DNA from: Burkholderia sp. GAS332
Lineage (GTDB): Bacteria > Pseudomonadota > Gammaproteobacteria > Burkholderiales > Burkholderiaceae
DNA length: 64,000 nt
Direction of reading: 5' to 3'
NCBI GenBank assembly: GCA_900142905.1
Contig: FSRV01000003.1
Location: forward strand, 682,001-746,000
The notes beneath the pieces were generated by a model, which was not told the DNA's origin, did no database searches, and saw nothing but the letters and a program-made list of their open reading frames with translations. Made by a program: the position numbers and the translations under genes. Shown in pieces: positions 35,833 to 44,863 of the stretch; positions within the stretch are counted from its first letter, which is position 1, and every line of letters begins with the position of its first letter.

Positions 35833-36460
35833 TACTAAGAATTCCATGCTCGCGACTTAGTCGCTCAGCCATCAGTCACCACTAGGGTTAACAACGTTAG
35901 CGAATCGCGAGGCAACTGGGTAAGCTGGTAAGCACTGTTAACCAAAGGGGTCGTAATAATCGTGTTGCCTCGCTCACCTTTCTGTGCTGTGAAAAATGTT
36001 TTTCATTGCGGCAGGAACCGTTCACGTCAATTCGTTTCGGACGAGGTCGAATTAAATCCTTACCTTTCCCCACCTCGAGGGCGCTGGATTCCCCGCTTGA
36101 CGAGGTAAAGCGGGCGCTCTGGATGATGTCAGTCGCCGATGGAATTCGCCGAGTCGAACTGGGTGTACTGATCGGTCTGCATTGAGAAGGTGTCGAACCA
36201 TCGGAGCAACGCGGTGCGCATGCCCGGCAAGCCATGGAAATTTGCGAAACCGTGGCTTGCACGGACGAGGGACGCTACCTATCGCGGCGAATAGGATATC
36301 GAAGTGCTGCGTGATACGGCTGTTCGCAGGCTCAGATCGATGCACTAACGAAAGCGGGAATTTTGCTTAGTCATCCGCCGTCAGACGACCTTGCCAAGAC
36401 GCAAGACGCAAGACGCAAGACAGTGACGTCACTGCGTGACAAATTTTAAGCGAGGAAACC
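35833..36460. other. Relic control region and undefined DNA upstream of DUF485-actP
   Basis: Read on the minus strand, about 36010 down to 35850 resembles the TetR control region at 26620-26770, including both operators and the regulator's first codons (GACTGATGGC). The rest, 36010-36460, holds no gene I can support; it ends with a short ACGCAAG triplet repeat at 36399-36419 and the promoter of the DUF485 gene. Confidence 0.5.
35887..35942. promoter_or_regulatory. Relic or shared TetR operator pair
   Basis: GTTAACA-A-CGTTAGC (35887-35901) and GTAAGCA-C-TGTTAAC (35928-35942) match the two operators at 26690-26745 in reverse order, with the same 41-bp distance between centres. The regulator gene that should follow on the minus strand is missing, but the TetR at 26750 could still act here on the actP operon. 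Confidence 0.6.
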
Positions 36461-36781
36461 ATGTCTCAACCCTCCGCAAAATGGCGGCAGAAGATGCGGA
36501 CCGAATCAGATTTTATGGAGCTCGTGACCAATCGTGCACGGCTGCGATGGGGGTTGTCCTGCTTCACTCTCGCGCTGTTCTTTGGTTTCGTTTTCGTCAC
36601 CTCCACCGCGCCCGAGGCGCTGGGGCGCGACCTGCCTCATATCCGATTCCCGATCGGAATCACCTTGGCGCTGACAATGGTCGCGCTCATGGTCGGGATT
36701 ACTGGTACTTACGTCATCCTATCGAATTGTTGGCTCGACCCCCTATCCAAGAAAATCGCAGAAAATGAGGCCACGCAATGA
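36461..36781 (+). CDS. DUF485 membrane protein, partner of ActP
   Basis: This 106-residue protein has two membrane segments (LSCFTLALFFGFVFVTST and IGITLALTMVALMVGITGTY) and the DUF485 pattern, FMELVTNRARLRWGLS before the first. DUF485 genes (yjcH in E. coli) nearly always precede actP and overlap it, as here (ATGA at 36778). The role is unproven; it probably assists the symporter. GCGAGGAAACC gives a ribosome site. Confidence 0.9.
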   Translation: MSQPSAKWRQKMRTESDFMELVTNRARLRWGLSCFTLALFFGFVFVTSTAPEALGRDLPHIRFPIGITLALTMVALMVGITGTYVILSNCWLDPLSKKIAENEATQ

Positions 36782-38454
36782 TCGCTCGCTTCCCCTTCGC
36801 CCTCGCACTTTCCGCTTTGCCTGGCGTCGCTCTTGCCGCGGAACCGGGTCGACGAGACCTGAACTGGGTCGCTATCGGGATGTTTCTTGTCATCGTTGCG
36901 GTCACCCTTGTCATCACCTTACGCTCTGCGAATCATGCCCAATCAAAGAGCGAATTTTATGCAGCCGGTGGTTCCATCACCCCGTTCCAAAACGGCCTGG
37001 CCATCGCCGGCGATTTCCTGTCGGCAGCGGCCTTTCTGGGGATCTCCGCGCTGGTCTATTCCCGGGGATTTGACGGCCTGCTCTATGCCATCGGCTTCCT
37101 TACCGGTTGGCCAGTCGTCCTGATCCTGATGTCCGAACGGTTGCGCAACCTCGGTAGATACACCTTTGCCGACGCGGTCTCGTTCCGGCTGGATCACCCG
37201 TTGGTCCGACTCGTGGCTGCGATCGGAAGCCTCGTCGTCGTCCTGTTTTACCTCATCGCTCAACTCATCGGGGCAGGAAAGATCATCGAACTGCTCTTCG
37301 GCCTACCGTACTGGATGTCCATCGTCGGGGTCGGCCTGTTGATGATCTTCTACGTCACGGTTGGCGGCATGACGGCGACGACTTGGGTGCAGATCACGAA
37401 AGCCTGCCTGCTTCTGGGCGGCGGCACTCTGATGGCGTTCATCGTTCTGAGCCATTTCAATTTCAGTATCGTTCAACTGCTGGCCAAAGCCACCAGCGCC
37501 CACCCCGCGGGCGATGCCATCCTCCGCCCTGGAGGCCTGTTCGCCGAACCGGTCTCGGCAATATCTCTTGGCCTCGCACTCGTTTTTGGCACGGCGGGCT
37601 TGCCGCATATCATGATGCGTTTTTTCACCGTGAAGGATTCGACCGGCGCGCGCACCTCTGTCTTCTACGCGACCATTATCGTCGCGTATTTCTGCCTCGT
37701 GATCCCGCTTATTGGTTTCGGGGCCGTCGCTGTGCTGATGCCGGATGCAAGTTACTTCAATCTGGGTGCGACCGGAGCGTACAACCCAATCACCGATCTG
37801 ATTGGCGGACCGAACATGGCGGCCATTCACCTAGCCCAGGCGACTGGCGGATCACTGCTGAAAGGCTTCATGTCGGCGGTTGCTTTCGCCACGATTCTCG
37901 CGGTCGTCGCCGGTTTGGCGCTGGCAAGCGCCTCCGCCGTCAGCCATGACATCTACGGCCAGATTATCGCCCGCGGAAAAGCCGACGAACGCCAGGAATT
38001 GAAGATCTCGCGAATCTCCGTAGTGGTCACCGGCTTGGCATCGGTTGCGTTGGCCTATGCCTTCGAAAACCAGAACGTGGCATTCATGGCCGGGTTGGCA
38101 CTCGCCGTTGCGGCGAGCTGTAATTTCCCAGTTCTGTTGATGGCGCTCTTCTGGCGCGGGACCACGTCGCGGGGTGCAGTCGCAGGCGGTCTTGCGGGGC
38201 TGGTCGCGGCGGTAACGTTGGTTGTGCTTAGTCGCACGGTCTGGGTGACATTGTTCGGCTACAAGGTGCCCATCTTCCCCTACGAAAACCCTGCGCTGTT
38301 CTCGATGCCGGTCGCCTTCGCATTCATCTGGGTATTCTCCATCGCCGATCACAGTCACCGTGCCGAAGCGGAACGTGCTGCTTTTGACAGGCAGTTTGTC
38401 CGTTCTGAGATTGGTCTTGCCCCGAGTGAGACAGATGCAGCGCTGGAGGCTTGA
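36778..38454 (+). CDS. actP: Sodium:solute symporter, cation/acetate symporter type
   Basis: This 558-residue polytopic membrane protein has a short signal-like N-terminus (MIARFPFALALSALPGVALA), about 13 hydrophobic segments, and SSS-family motifs such as FYAAGGSITPFQNGLAIAGD, FLSAAAFLGISAL and GTAGLPHIMMRFFTV. ActP-type proteins import acetate and other short monocarboxylates with sodium. In this setting it may import the pathway substrate acid rather than acetate. It is followed by a broken fumarylacetoacetase gene, so DUF485-actP-fah formed an operon. Confidence 0.88.
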   Translation: MIARFPFALALSALPGVALAAEPGRRDLNWVAIGMFLVIVAVTLVITLRSANHAQSKSEFYAAGGSITPFQNGLAIAGDFLSAAAFLGISALVYSRGFDGLLYAIGFLTGWPVVLILMSERLRNLGRYTFADAVSFRLDHPLVRLVAAIGSLVVVLFYLIAQLIGAGKIIELLFGLPYWMSIVGVGLLMIFYVTVGGMTATTWVQITKACLLLGGGTLMAFIVLSHFNFSIVQLLAKATSAHPAGDAILRPGGLFAEPVSAISLGLALVFGTAGLPHIMMRFFTVKDSTGARTSVFYATIIVAYFCLVIPLIGFGAVAVLMPDASYFNLGATGAYNPITDLIGGPNMAAIHLAQATGGSLLKGFMSAVAFATILAVVAGLALASASAVSHDIYGQIIARGKADERQELKISRISVVVTGLASVALAYAFENQNVAFMAGLALAVAASCNFPVLLMALFWRGTTSRGAVAGGLAGLVAAVTLVVLSRTVWVTLFGYKVPIFPYENPALFSMPVAFAFIWVFSIADHSHRAEAERAAFDRQFVRSEIGLAPSETDAALEA

Positions 38455-38455
38455 A

Positions 38456-39228
38456 ATGAGAGCAGATCAACGATACGCACGCCGTGGACCTCTGCAGTTT
38501 CGCGGCGCAAACCAGGATGGCGTACTTCCGATCCGGCCCATGCCGTTCAGTATCTTCTCCCGCACCGGGCAAGCGTCGCGACCGGGATCGTCATCGGCGA
38601 TCGGATCCTCGATCCTCGATCTGTGCGACGCCCATGCGCGAGGAATGCCGCGCCGAGACGTCTCCACTGAGGCTTTTGCTGCAAGCAGCCTGAAGCTGCT
38701 GTTCGTACAGGGCCCTGATAGGTTGCGTGCGTTGCGCTGTCGCGGGGTGAAACTGTTCGCGTGCAGCGACAACGGCACACCTGTGCGATCAGAGGTCGAC
38801 GTGCTTTTTCCCGGCATGGACGACCGTGCTCAGGACCGACCGACGACGGTGGCGAATTACAAGTGGGTTCCCGTCGCAGATCACGGGCACGCCTCATCCG
38901 TCCGTCGGGGAATTCCCGCGATCCATCGCCCGTTTGGCCAACGGCCGCGGCAAAGGACGGGCGGTTCGCTGACCTTCGACGCCTGCGAACAGCCGGAGGT
39001 CGAACTGGAGATCCGGATATACGTTGCCGGGCGATGCCCATGGCACGTTCATCAACATCCCCGACGCGGGCGATCAGATCGTCAGGCATTCGCTGCTCAA
39101 CGACTGGTCGGCATCGCGAGATGGAGAAATGGGAATTGCTCCCGCTCGGCCCTTCCTCACCAAGAGCTTCATGACCTCAGCCTCGCCTTGGATCGTGAAA
39201 TTCGAAGCGCTGATGCATCAGGGCTGGT
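38456..39228 (+). pseudogene. Fumarylacetoacetase-like gene, frameshifted and cut by an IS5 relic
   Basis: FAH fragments in several frames follow actP: FSIFSRTGQASRPG, SILDLCDAHARG, YKWVPVADHGHASSVRRGIP, then SLLNDWSASRDGEMGIAPAR and FLTKSFMTSASPWIVKFEAL. These follow the order of the intact protein at 22879 (DFPLQNLPYCVF, AYHGRASSIGV, LLNDWSARDIQAWEM, SKNFATTIAPWIV). At least two frameshifts separate them, and the gene ends where the IS5-type relic begins. The longest single frame through here (to 39586) is an artefact of reading across frameshifts. Confidence 0.75.
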
Positions 39229-39641
39229 GAAATCCACAATCGTGAATTCCTTCATCAGCAAACAGCGCTGGCAAAGCATGATGCCGATCTCGTCGAACAG
39301 GCTCCGCGTCAGGAGCAACCGACCACCTTTAGCAGCGTGGGCGCGTCCGGTACTGCCTCGTCAGCCAGGTCGATCCCGGAAAACTCTCGCATCTCAATGT
39401 TGTCGTACTGCGCGCCTTGCGGTGACTCGTCCGACGGTCCGTACCGATGTTGCAGGAAGTAAATGCGCTGCATCCTCTCCAATCCACGAGGCGGCCCCAG
39501 CGCTTCGTACAACTCGCTCGCCGCCAGCGGACGCGGCCGTGGCGCCACCTTTTCCATCTCGGTCAGGAAACGCTGAAGCCGCGTAGGCGTGGTTTGAACG
39601 AAGCACTGAGGTGCTTCGGTTATCGCGTCCTTCTCGGGCAA
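39228..39641 (-). pseudogene. N-terminal relic of an IS5-family transposase
   Basis: From 39641 the frame reads RPLAASELYEALGPPRG, MQRIYFLQHRYGPSDESPQG, FSGIDLADEAVPDAPTLLKV, the DUF772 N-terminal domain of IS5-type transposases. After a stop at 39309 a second frame continues LTRSLFDEIGIMLCQR and LLMKEFTIVD, the next conserved block. The catalytic core is gone. The relic abuts the broken fah gene. Confidence 0.7.
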
Positions 39642-39723
39642 GAGATAACTGTGCGCAAGACAAGCAACAACCTTGAATACGTAGCGAATTCATAGGTCGA
39701 AAAACTAGGGACGGCAGGAGACA

Positions 39724-40794
39724 ATGATGAACAAAAGAATGACTTTGCTGGCAGCTATACTTGGTTTCACCATGTGTGTGAGCAGCTTTGCTCAGAGTAG
39801 CGTGACACTATATGGTCTGGTAGACGGTGGCTTGCTTTACACGAGCAGGACGCTCGATTCGGCAACCGGTCGTGATGCGGGCCCGCAGTTTGCGCTGATT
39901 GACGCCGGACTGACGGCTTCGGGATTTGGTATCACTGGAACGGAGGACCTGGGAGGGGGGCTGAAGGCGACGTTCAAGCTCGAAAGCGGTGTCAGCGTGG
40001 CCAACGGCGGTTTCAACAACTCAAATGGTAACCAGTTTGGCCGCCAGGCCTGGGTGGCGCTGGGTGGAAACTTTGGGGAGTTCAAGGCGGGCCTGCAGTT
40101 CTCGCCGTTCTTTCTGGCCGTCCATGAGTCAGATCCGCGCAGCCTTTCCGAATTCGGCAGTGGCCTCATCAACTACGTCGATAACGTCCTTGTAACCGGT
40201 CTCTTTAATGCGAATGCGGTGTCATACACCAGTCAGACCCTCGCCGGATTCACGGGTAGCGTGATGCTCGCACTGGGTGGTGAAGCAGGTAGTTTCCAGG
40301 CGGGCCGCCAGTATTCCGCGAGTCTGAAATATGAGTCTGGCGGCCTGATGATCAATGCGGCAATGTATGACGGCAATGGTGGCGGTGCACTGATAACGCC
40401 GATTCCCAGTACCGAGGCGTTCGAAGGCCGTACGCTCGGCGCCGCATACAAGTTCGGTCCGCTGATTGCCAAGGCGTCGTTCGTCAACTACAAGGTCTCG
40501 GGATCTTTCAATAACAACGTTTACGGCGGAGGTCTCGATTGGCTGGTTCAGCCACAGCTTGATGTTAATGGTGGCGTCTGGGTGACGAGCGATCGAAACG
40601 ACACGAAGAATCACTCGCTGTTGGTGGCGCTGGGCGCGGAGTGTTTTTTGTCGAAAGCGACCACACTCTATGCGCAAGTTGGCCTCGTGAACAATCACGG
40701 TGCGATGAACACGGGCCTGTCTATCAGCAGTGCATTGTATGGGGCGCCGGGCACTACGCTGGGCGTTGATCTGGGGGTGCGACACGCCTTCTAA
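39724..40794 (+). CDS. Outer membrane porin (Burkholderia OmpC-like)
   Basis: This 356-residue protein starts with a signal peptide (MMNKRMTLLAAILGFTMCVS, cleavage after SFAQ) and continues SSVTLYGLVDGGLLYTSRT, FGITGTEDLGGGLKATFKLE and FGRQAWVALGGNFGEFKAG, the standard opening of neutral Gram-negative porins in this group. The C-terminus ends in VDLGVRHAF, with terminal Phe as required by the Bam machinery. It would form a trimeric 16-strand channel and could pass the catabolic substrate. GGCAGGAGACA gives the ribosome site. Confidence 0.92.
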   Translation: MMNKRMTLLAAILGFTMCVSSFAQSSVTLYGLVDGGLLYTSRTLDSATGRDAGPQFALIDAGLTASGFGITGTEDLGGGLKATFKLESGVSVANGGFNNSNGNQFGRQAWVALGGNFGEFKAGLQFSPFFLAVHESDPRSLSEFGSGLINYVDNVLVTGLFNANAVSYTSQTLAGFTGSVMLALGGEAGSFQAGRQYSASLKYESGGLMINAAMYDGNGGGALITPIPSTEAFEGRTLGAAYKFGPLIAKASFVNYKVSGSFNNNVYGGGLDWLVQPQLDVNGGVWVTSDRNDTKNHSLLVALGAECFLSKATTLYAQVGLVNNHGAMNTGLSISSALYGAPGTTLGVDLGVRHAF

Positions 40795-40831
40795 ATGGCC
40801 CCGGTCAGCTTTCACAGATGCACATGAGGTA

Positions 40832-40880
40832 ATGATGGTCAAAGAGGGACACTCGATCGCGCAGGCAATCGCCGCGGGTC
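40832..40880 (+). pseudogene. 5' relic of the small conserved family, copy B
   Basis: ATGATGGTCAAAGAGG starts a frame that reads MMVKEGHSIAQAIAAG, matching the first 16 residues of copies A and C, with the same upstream CCGGTCAGCTTT and GAGGTA context. It then becomes unrelated. The break lies at about 40880; the following bases to 41057 contain no gene I can name. Confidence 0.65.
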
Positions 40881-41057
40881 GATGCAGCGCTCTCTTGCGG
40901 TGTCGATTTTTCTCTGGCGCGTCAATCACGCACCGTGCGACCCCGCTTCACTGGAGGCGAAATGATGAAAACCCGTCGTATCACGCTGGTCTGTCCACCT
41001 CAAGAAGCTTGAACGCGTCACCCTTGCTGATCGGGGTGCTCCCACCGCAGACTTGGT

Positions 41058-41447
41058 CCAACGCCAGCACCGACGGCATCGCCGTATAGCCGGCCGTGCC
41101 GATCGCCATGGCGTCCCTGGTGGTGAATGCATCTGGAATCTTGACCAGCCACTCGCCTTTCACGCGTGCCTTTTGCGCGAATCCGCCGTGATGGGTCTGG
41201 CTGAGACCCCAGCCGTTGGCGACGACGCGATCGCCGACAGCGATGCCGGGATACGAGGAGGCCTCGACAGTGCCGGCAAAATCAATTCCGGCGATCAGGG
41301 GGAACTGGCGTATGACCTCGGCGTAGCCGCTCAGTGCGAGCGCATCCTTGTAGTTCACCGTTGAATAGTCAATCCTGACGGTGACGTCTCCAGGCATGAG
41401 ATCGTGCTCACTCATGTCGACCACGCTGGCCGAAATCTTGTCACCGG
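41058..41447 (-). repeat. 390-bp direct repeat, copy B
   Basis: This is the partner of the segment at 17253-17642. The homology starts and stops abruptly, at TTGGTCCA on the left and just before the A-run on the right. Confidence 0.85.
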
Positions 41448-41479
41448 CTTTTTTTTGCGATAACTGCTTTAAATGTCAT
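41058..41479 (-). pseudogene. Truncated, frameshifted acuI copy
   Basis: ATG 41479 starts MTFKAVIAKK, but eight A residues at 41452-41459 shift the frame so that a stop follows at once; the next frame then reads 120 residues of AcuI identical to copy A (VVDMSEHDLMPGDVTVRID onward) up to 41058. The rest of the gene is missing and the frame runs on into unrelated codons to 40981. Two base differences in 375 bp show a recent duplication. Confidence 0.85.
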
Positions 41480-41506
41480 TTTCATTTCCTGTGCTCGATT
41501 CCTATA

Positions 41507-41611
41507 TTAATCGGAGTACCAATCAGGGTTGATGTCGAAGATCTGAATCCCCTGCGGCTCCCACTTCAGGTTGTGGGCCTCAATGAAGGCGCGCACCCAG
41601 GGCTGCAAGTT
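41507..41611 (-). pseudogene. Unidentified C-terminal gene fragment
   Basis: About 33 codons read PWVRAFIEAHNLKWEPQGIQ, then IFDINPDWYSD and stop. The composition is protein-like, but I do not recognise the family. No start is present; the upstream sequence is unrelated. Confidence 0.3.
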
Positions 41612-41779
41612 GGTTCAGGTGTCCGCATCGGGATTCCGTTTCTGGCGGTTAGCGAGCATGGGCTCACCACTCTGCCCGCAGACGCTTTCAGTTAGGGAAA
41701 TGCCAGGCAGGTGCGGTTGAGTTTGCCGCAGACGTCGAGTGCATCGAGGGTGGAGTGGGGCTAGCAGCTTTTGCTCGCG

Positions 41780-41960
41780 CAGGTTGACCTGCGCAATGCC
41801 GGCATTGTTTGCCAGCAGATTAAGCCGTCCGGCATCTGTTTGAAGGCTCGCGTCGAGCGATGTCGCATCGGTAATAGCCAGCGTAGACGAAACCGCCAGC
41901 TTGGGTTCGAGTTCCGCTTCGAGCGCGTTCGGTGCGGCGGGCTGAATATCGCGCTGACGG
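41780..41960 (-). pseudogene. SDR-family relic
   Basis: One frame reads AELEPKLAVSSTLAITDATS, LDASLQTDAGRLNLLANNAG, IAQVNL, the Asp-to-NNAG section of a short-chain dehydrogenase. The Gly-rich cofactor motif and the YxxxK site are not found in any frame nearby. Confidence 0.5.
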
Positions 41961-42093
41961 CAACGCGTCAGCCGGCAGTGGCAAAACGGCGTGCCGTTGC
42001 CTATTCAATGCCTCCTCCCAAGCCGGTCACAAAGGCAAGCTTGCTCACGGGGGGGGCCGATTTGCATTGTGCGAAGACCGGCGGGGCAACGCC

Positions 42094-42753
42094 TCAGGGC
42101 CTGTACTCGAGAACCTTGAACACCTGCGTGAATGCTTGCCGGCTTCCTTGCAGCAGGGTTGCGCGCCCCTCGCGGAGCGCATGTGCTGGTGTGATCTGGC
42201 GCAGGGCCAGCGCCATGAACGTTTCCATGTCGCACTGTATCTTGACGTCGGCGGGCTCTTCGCTGGGGCCGGAGCGCACCAGCACCTTCCCGTCGTTCAC
42301 CGGGACATGGAAGACCTCCGCCCCCACGTGAAATTCGTACAACGCTCGCAAGCCTGCGCTTGACGCCGGATCGCTCGAACCCGTCAGGCACAGAGCGATG
42401 AGTTCCGCACGGGCACTCGACGGATCGATGCGCTCGTCGACCGGCAAGCCAAGACCCCAGAGTCCAAGCGCGATCACCGGTTTGCGCAGTTGTTCGCCCA
42501 ATTCCGTCAGTTCGTAAGCTGGCGCCGCGGCGGGCGCTGGCAGCGTGGTCGATTGGATAACATCGCTCTCCACCAGCATGGCGAGACGCTCGGACAGCCG
42601 GTTTGCGCCCATGGCAGGCAGGATCGCCAGCAGATCCTTGAACCGTTTCGGACCCAGCAGGAGTTCGCGGATCACGAGCAGTGTCCACCGATCCCCGAGG
42701 ACGTCCAGCGCCCGGGCCATTGGGCAAAGTTGGCCGTAGGTTTTGTTTGGCAT
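42094..42753 (-). CDS. HxlR-family regulator with SCP2-like C-terminal domain
   Basis: Residues 1-100 form the HxlR winged helix: YGQLCPMARALDVLGDRWTLLVIRELLLGPKRF and GANRLSERLAMLV. At 219 residues it is about twice as long as simple HxlR proteins; the second half (VPVNDGKVLVRSGPSEEPAD, then IQCDMETFMALALRQITPAH, ALREGRATLLQG) follows the strand-helix pattern of SCP2-type lipid-binding domains. It may sense a hydrophobic ligand. ATG 42753 fits the usual start MPNKxYGQxC; a longer frame begins at 42834. It is divergent from the FadD-like ligase operon at 43113. Confidence 0.85.
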   Translation of the reverse strand: MPNKTYGQLCPMARALDVLGDRWTLLVIRELLLGPKRFKDLLAILPAMGANRLSERLAMLVESDVIQSTTLPAPAAAPAYELTELGEQLRKPVIALGLWGLGLPVDERIDPSSARAELIALCLTGSSDPASSAGLRALYEFHVGAEVFHVPVNDGKVLVRSGPSEEPADVKIQCDMETFMALALRQITPAHALREGRATLLQGSRQAFTQVFKVLEYRP

Positions 42754-43112
42754 GTCACATTGTACAAGGCCCCGCGCAAGCGAAGCGGGGCGAAACGCGA
42801 TAGTCACCGACCAGGCGGGAAGCCTGCCACGCAAACCCGATGGTGGTCAGTCCGCCGGGGCTAGGCCCCATGACCTGCGCGACCACGGGTGAGTCTGGGC
42901 TCCACAGTGTTCGCCACATTAACGACTATATCATTTGTATAGTAATATCGCTATATAAAGCGTATATTGACGGACGTAACCGCAGCCTGCGGTCCACGCA
43001 TCGTTGGTCTTCGACTCGGGCGATTCTCGCCTGACGTTGCCGCCAGCGGGCATGACTCAGTAGTGGGCCCGACTGCATGAGGCCTTCGCATTAGCGGACT
43101 ATGGAGACCCAA

Positions 43113-44744
43113 ATGAGCAAAAGACACTGGATCCGGTCGTACGGCTCGAACCCCCCCGAGATCGACGCCGATCGCTATCCTTCCGTGAATGCGCTGCTGC
43201 AAAGCGCAATGTGCCAGTTCTCCGGCAAGCCAGCCTTCCGCGGCGTCGGTCGGACGCTGATCTATGCGGATGTCGACCGTCTCTCGTCCGCATTCGCCGC
43301 TTACCTGCAAAAAGTGGTCGGCGTGAACAAAGGCGATCGTGTGGCTGTGATGCTGCCGAACGTGCTGTCGTTTCCGATCGCCTTCATTGCCATCGCAAAA
43401 ATCGGCGGCATCCAGGTCAACGTCAATCCGCTATACACGGCGCGGGAGCTCGAGCATCAGCTTAACGACTCGGGCGCCGAAGTGATCGTCGTTCACAGCG
43501 GTTCAACGTCCACCTTTGCGCAAGTGGCTGGCAAGACGCGCGTCAGGAACGTGATCACAGCCGGTCCCGACGACGGCGGCGCTGCGAGTCCCGGTCCCGC
43601 GATCAAAGCGTCGCTGTGCGAAGGAATCACTCTACAAGCAGCTATCGGCCTGGGCGAGAAGCTTGAATTCGATCCGGTGACAGTGAGCGGCACCGATTTG
43701 CTCTTCCTGCAATACACCGGCGGCACGACCGGGTTCTCGAAGGGCGCCGCGTTGTCGCACCGTAATCTCATCGCCAACATCGAGCAGTTCAAGGCCTTCA
43801 TGCCCGATGCGCAGCGGCCCGGCGAGGAGGTTGTCGTGACCGCGATTCCGCTGTACCACATCTTCGCGCTCATGGTGAACTTCCTGACCTACTTCTCCGT
43901 CGGCGCCGAAAACTGGCTCGTAGTCAACGCGCGAGATACCGATGCTTGCATTGATGTGCTGAAGGCCGCGCGACCGACAATGTTTGCGGGTGTCAATACG
44001 CTGTACGCCGGGCTGGCCGCCCATCCACGCCTGACTGAGGTGGACTGGTCGAGACTGAAGCTTTCTGCCGGCGGCGGGGCGGCGGTGATCGACGTTATCT
44101 CGGAGCGGTGGAAATCGATGACGGGCAGCTTCATTCGCGAGGGCTACGGGTTGTCGGAGACTTCGCCCGTCGTTTCTTTTAACCCGCAGTTCATTAGCGA
44201 CTTCACTGGCAGCACGGGCCTGCCCGTGCCTTCCACCGATGTCAGGCTGCTGGGCGACAAGGACGGGGAGGTCGGCATTGGCGAGTCCGGAGAGATCTGT
44301 GTCAAGGGACCGCAGGTGATGTCCGGATACTGGGAGGATCCCGAGGCAAACGCCAAAGCGTTCACCGCTGACGGTTATTTCCGCACGGGTGATGTCGGCA
44401 TCTTCGATAGCGAGGGCTTCCTCAAGATCGTTGACCGCAAGAAGGATATGGTTCTCGTCTCGGGCTTTAACGTCTACCCAAACGAAGTGGAAGCGGTCGC
44501 GACCACCTTTCCCGGCGTCGCTGAGTGCGCGTGCATCGGCGTGCCGGACGAAAAGACAGGGGAGGCGCTCAAGCTGTTCGTCAGCAAGGAACATGGGGCC
44601 CACGTAACTGCTGAGGCCCTGGTCGCTCACTGTCGTGCCGGCATGGCGGCCTATAAGGTGCCCAAGACTATCTGTTTCGTCGACGCACTTCCGAAATCGA
44701 CCGTGGGAAAGATCCTTCGACGCGAGCTTCGCAACATTGACTGA
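43113..44744 (+). CDS. Long-chain fatty acid-CoA ligase (FadD-like)
   Basis: This 543-residue ANL enzyme has the AMP signature LQYTGGTTGFSKGAALSHRN, the GYGLSETSP motif, YFRTGDVGIFDSEG, the FadD-type linker DRKKDMVLVSGFNVYPNEVE and the C-terminal Lys in STVGKILRRELR. FadD proteins form acyl-CoA from long-chain acids at the inner membrane; related members act on steroid or terpenoid side-chain acids. GGAG lies 6 bases before ATG 43113; ATG 43101 is an alternative. The AT-rich promoter region at 42925-42970 (TTGTATAGTAATATCGCTAT) is shared with the divergent HxlR gene. Confidence 0.88.
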   Translation: MSKRHWIRSYGSNPPEIDADRYPSVNALLQSAMCQFSGKPAFRGVGRTLIYADVDRLSSAFAAYLQKVVGVNKGDRVAVMLPNVLSFPIAFIAIAKIGGIQVNVNPLYTARELEHQLNDSGAEVIVVHSGSTSTFAQVAGKTRVRNVITAGPDDGGAASPGPAIKASLCEGITLQAAIGLGEKLEFDPVTVSGTDLLFLQYTGGTTGFSKGAALSHRNLIANIEQFKAFMPDAQRPGEEVVVTAIPLYHIFALMVNFLTYFSVGAENWLVVNARDTDACIDVLKAARPTMFAGVNTLYAGLAAHPRLTEVDWSRLKLSAGGGAAVIDVISERWKSMTGSFIREGYGLSETSPVVSFNPQFISDFTGSTGLPVPSTDVRLLGDKDGEVGIGESGEICVKGPQVMSGYWEDPEANAKAFTADGYFRTGDVGIFDSEGFLKIVDRKKDMVLVSGFNVYPNEVEAVATTFPGVAECACIGVPDEKTGEALKLFVSKEHGAHVTAEALVAHCRAGMAAYKVPKTICFVDALPKSTVGKILRRELRNID

Positions 44745-44794
44745 CCGCCGCGTCGCGCTTCGAACCGCCAAACCAGGAAAAACGGAGACAAACC

Positions 44795-44863
44795 ATGAAC
44801 ATCTTGCACGCTGATGCCCGCGTTGACGGCACCACTGGTGCGGGCGCGAGGTGCCCGCAATGA
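44795..44863 (+). CDS. 22-codon upstream ORF coupled to the GMC gene
   Basis: ATG 44795 follows ACGGAGACAAACC and the frame (MNILHADARVDGTTGAGARC) ends as ATGA on the GMC start codon. The GMC gene itself has no good ribosome site, so translation of this peptide may deliver ribosomes to it. It may also be the stump of a deleted gene. Confidence 0.35.
   Translation: MNILHADARVDGTTGAGARCPQ

Noticed and set aside
38360..39586. A single 408-codon plus-strand protein
   Set aside because: It starts inside actP and runs through FAH pieces in the wrong frame and across the IS5 relic; treated as a pseudogene region instead.
43632..44771. A 379-codon minus-strand frame
   Set aside because: It is antisense to the FadD-like ligase, whose motifs are complete.
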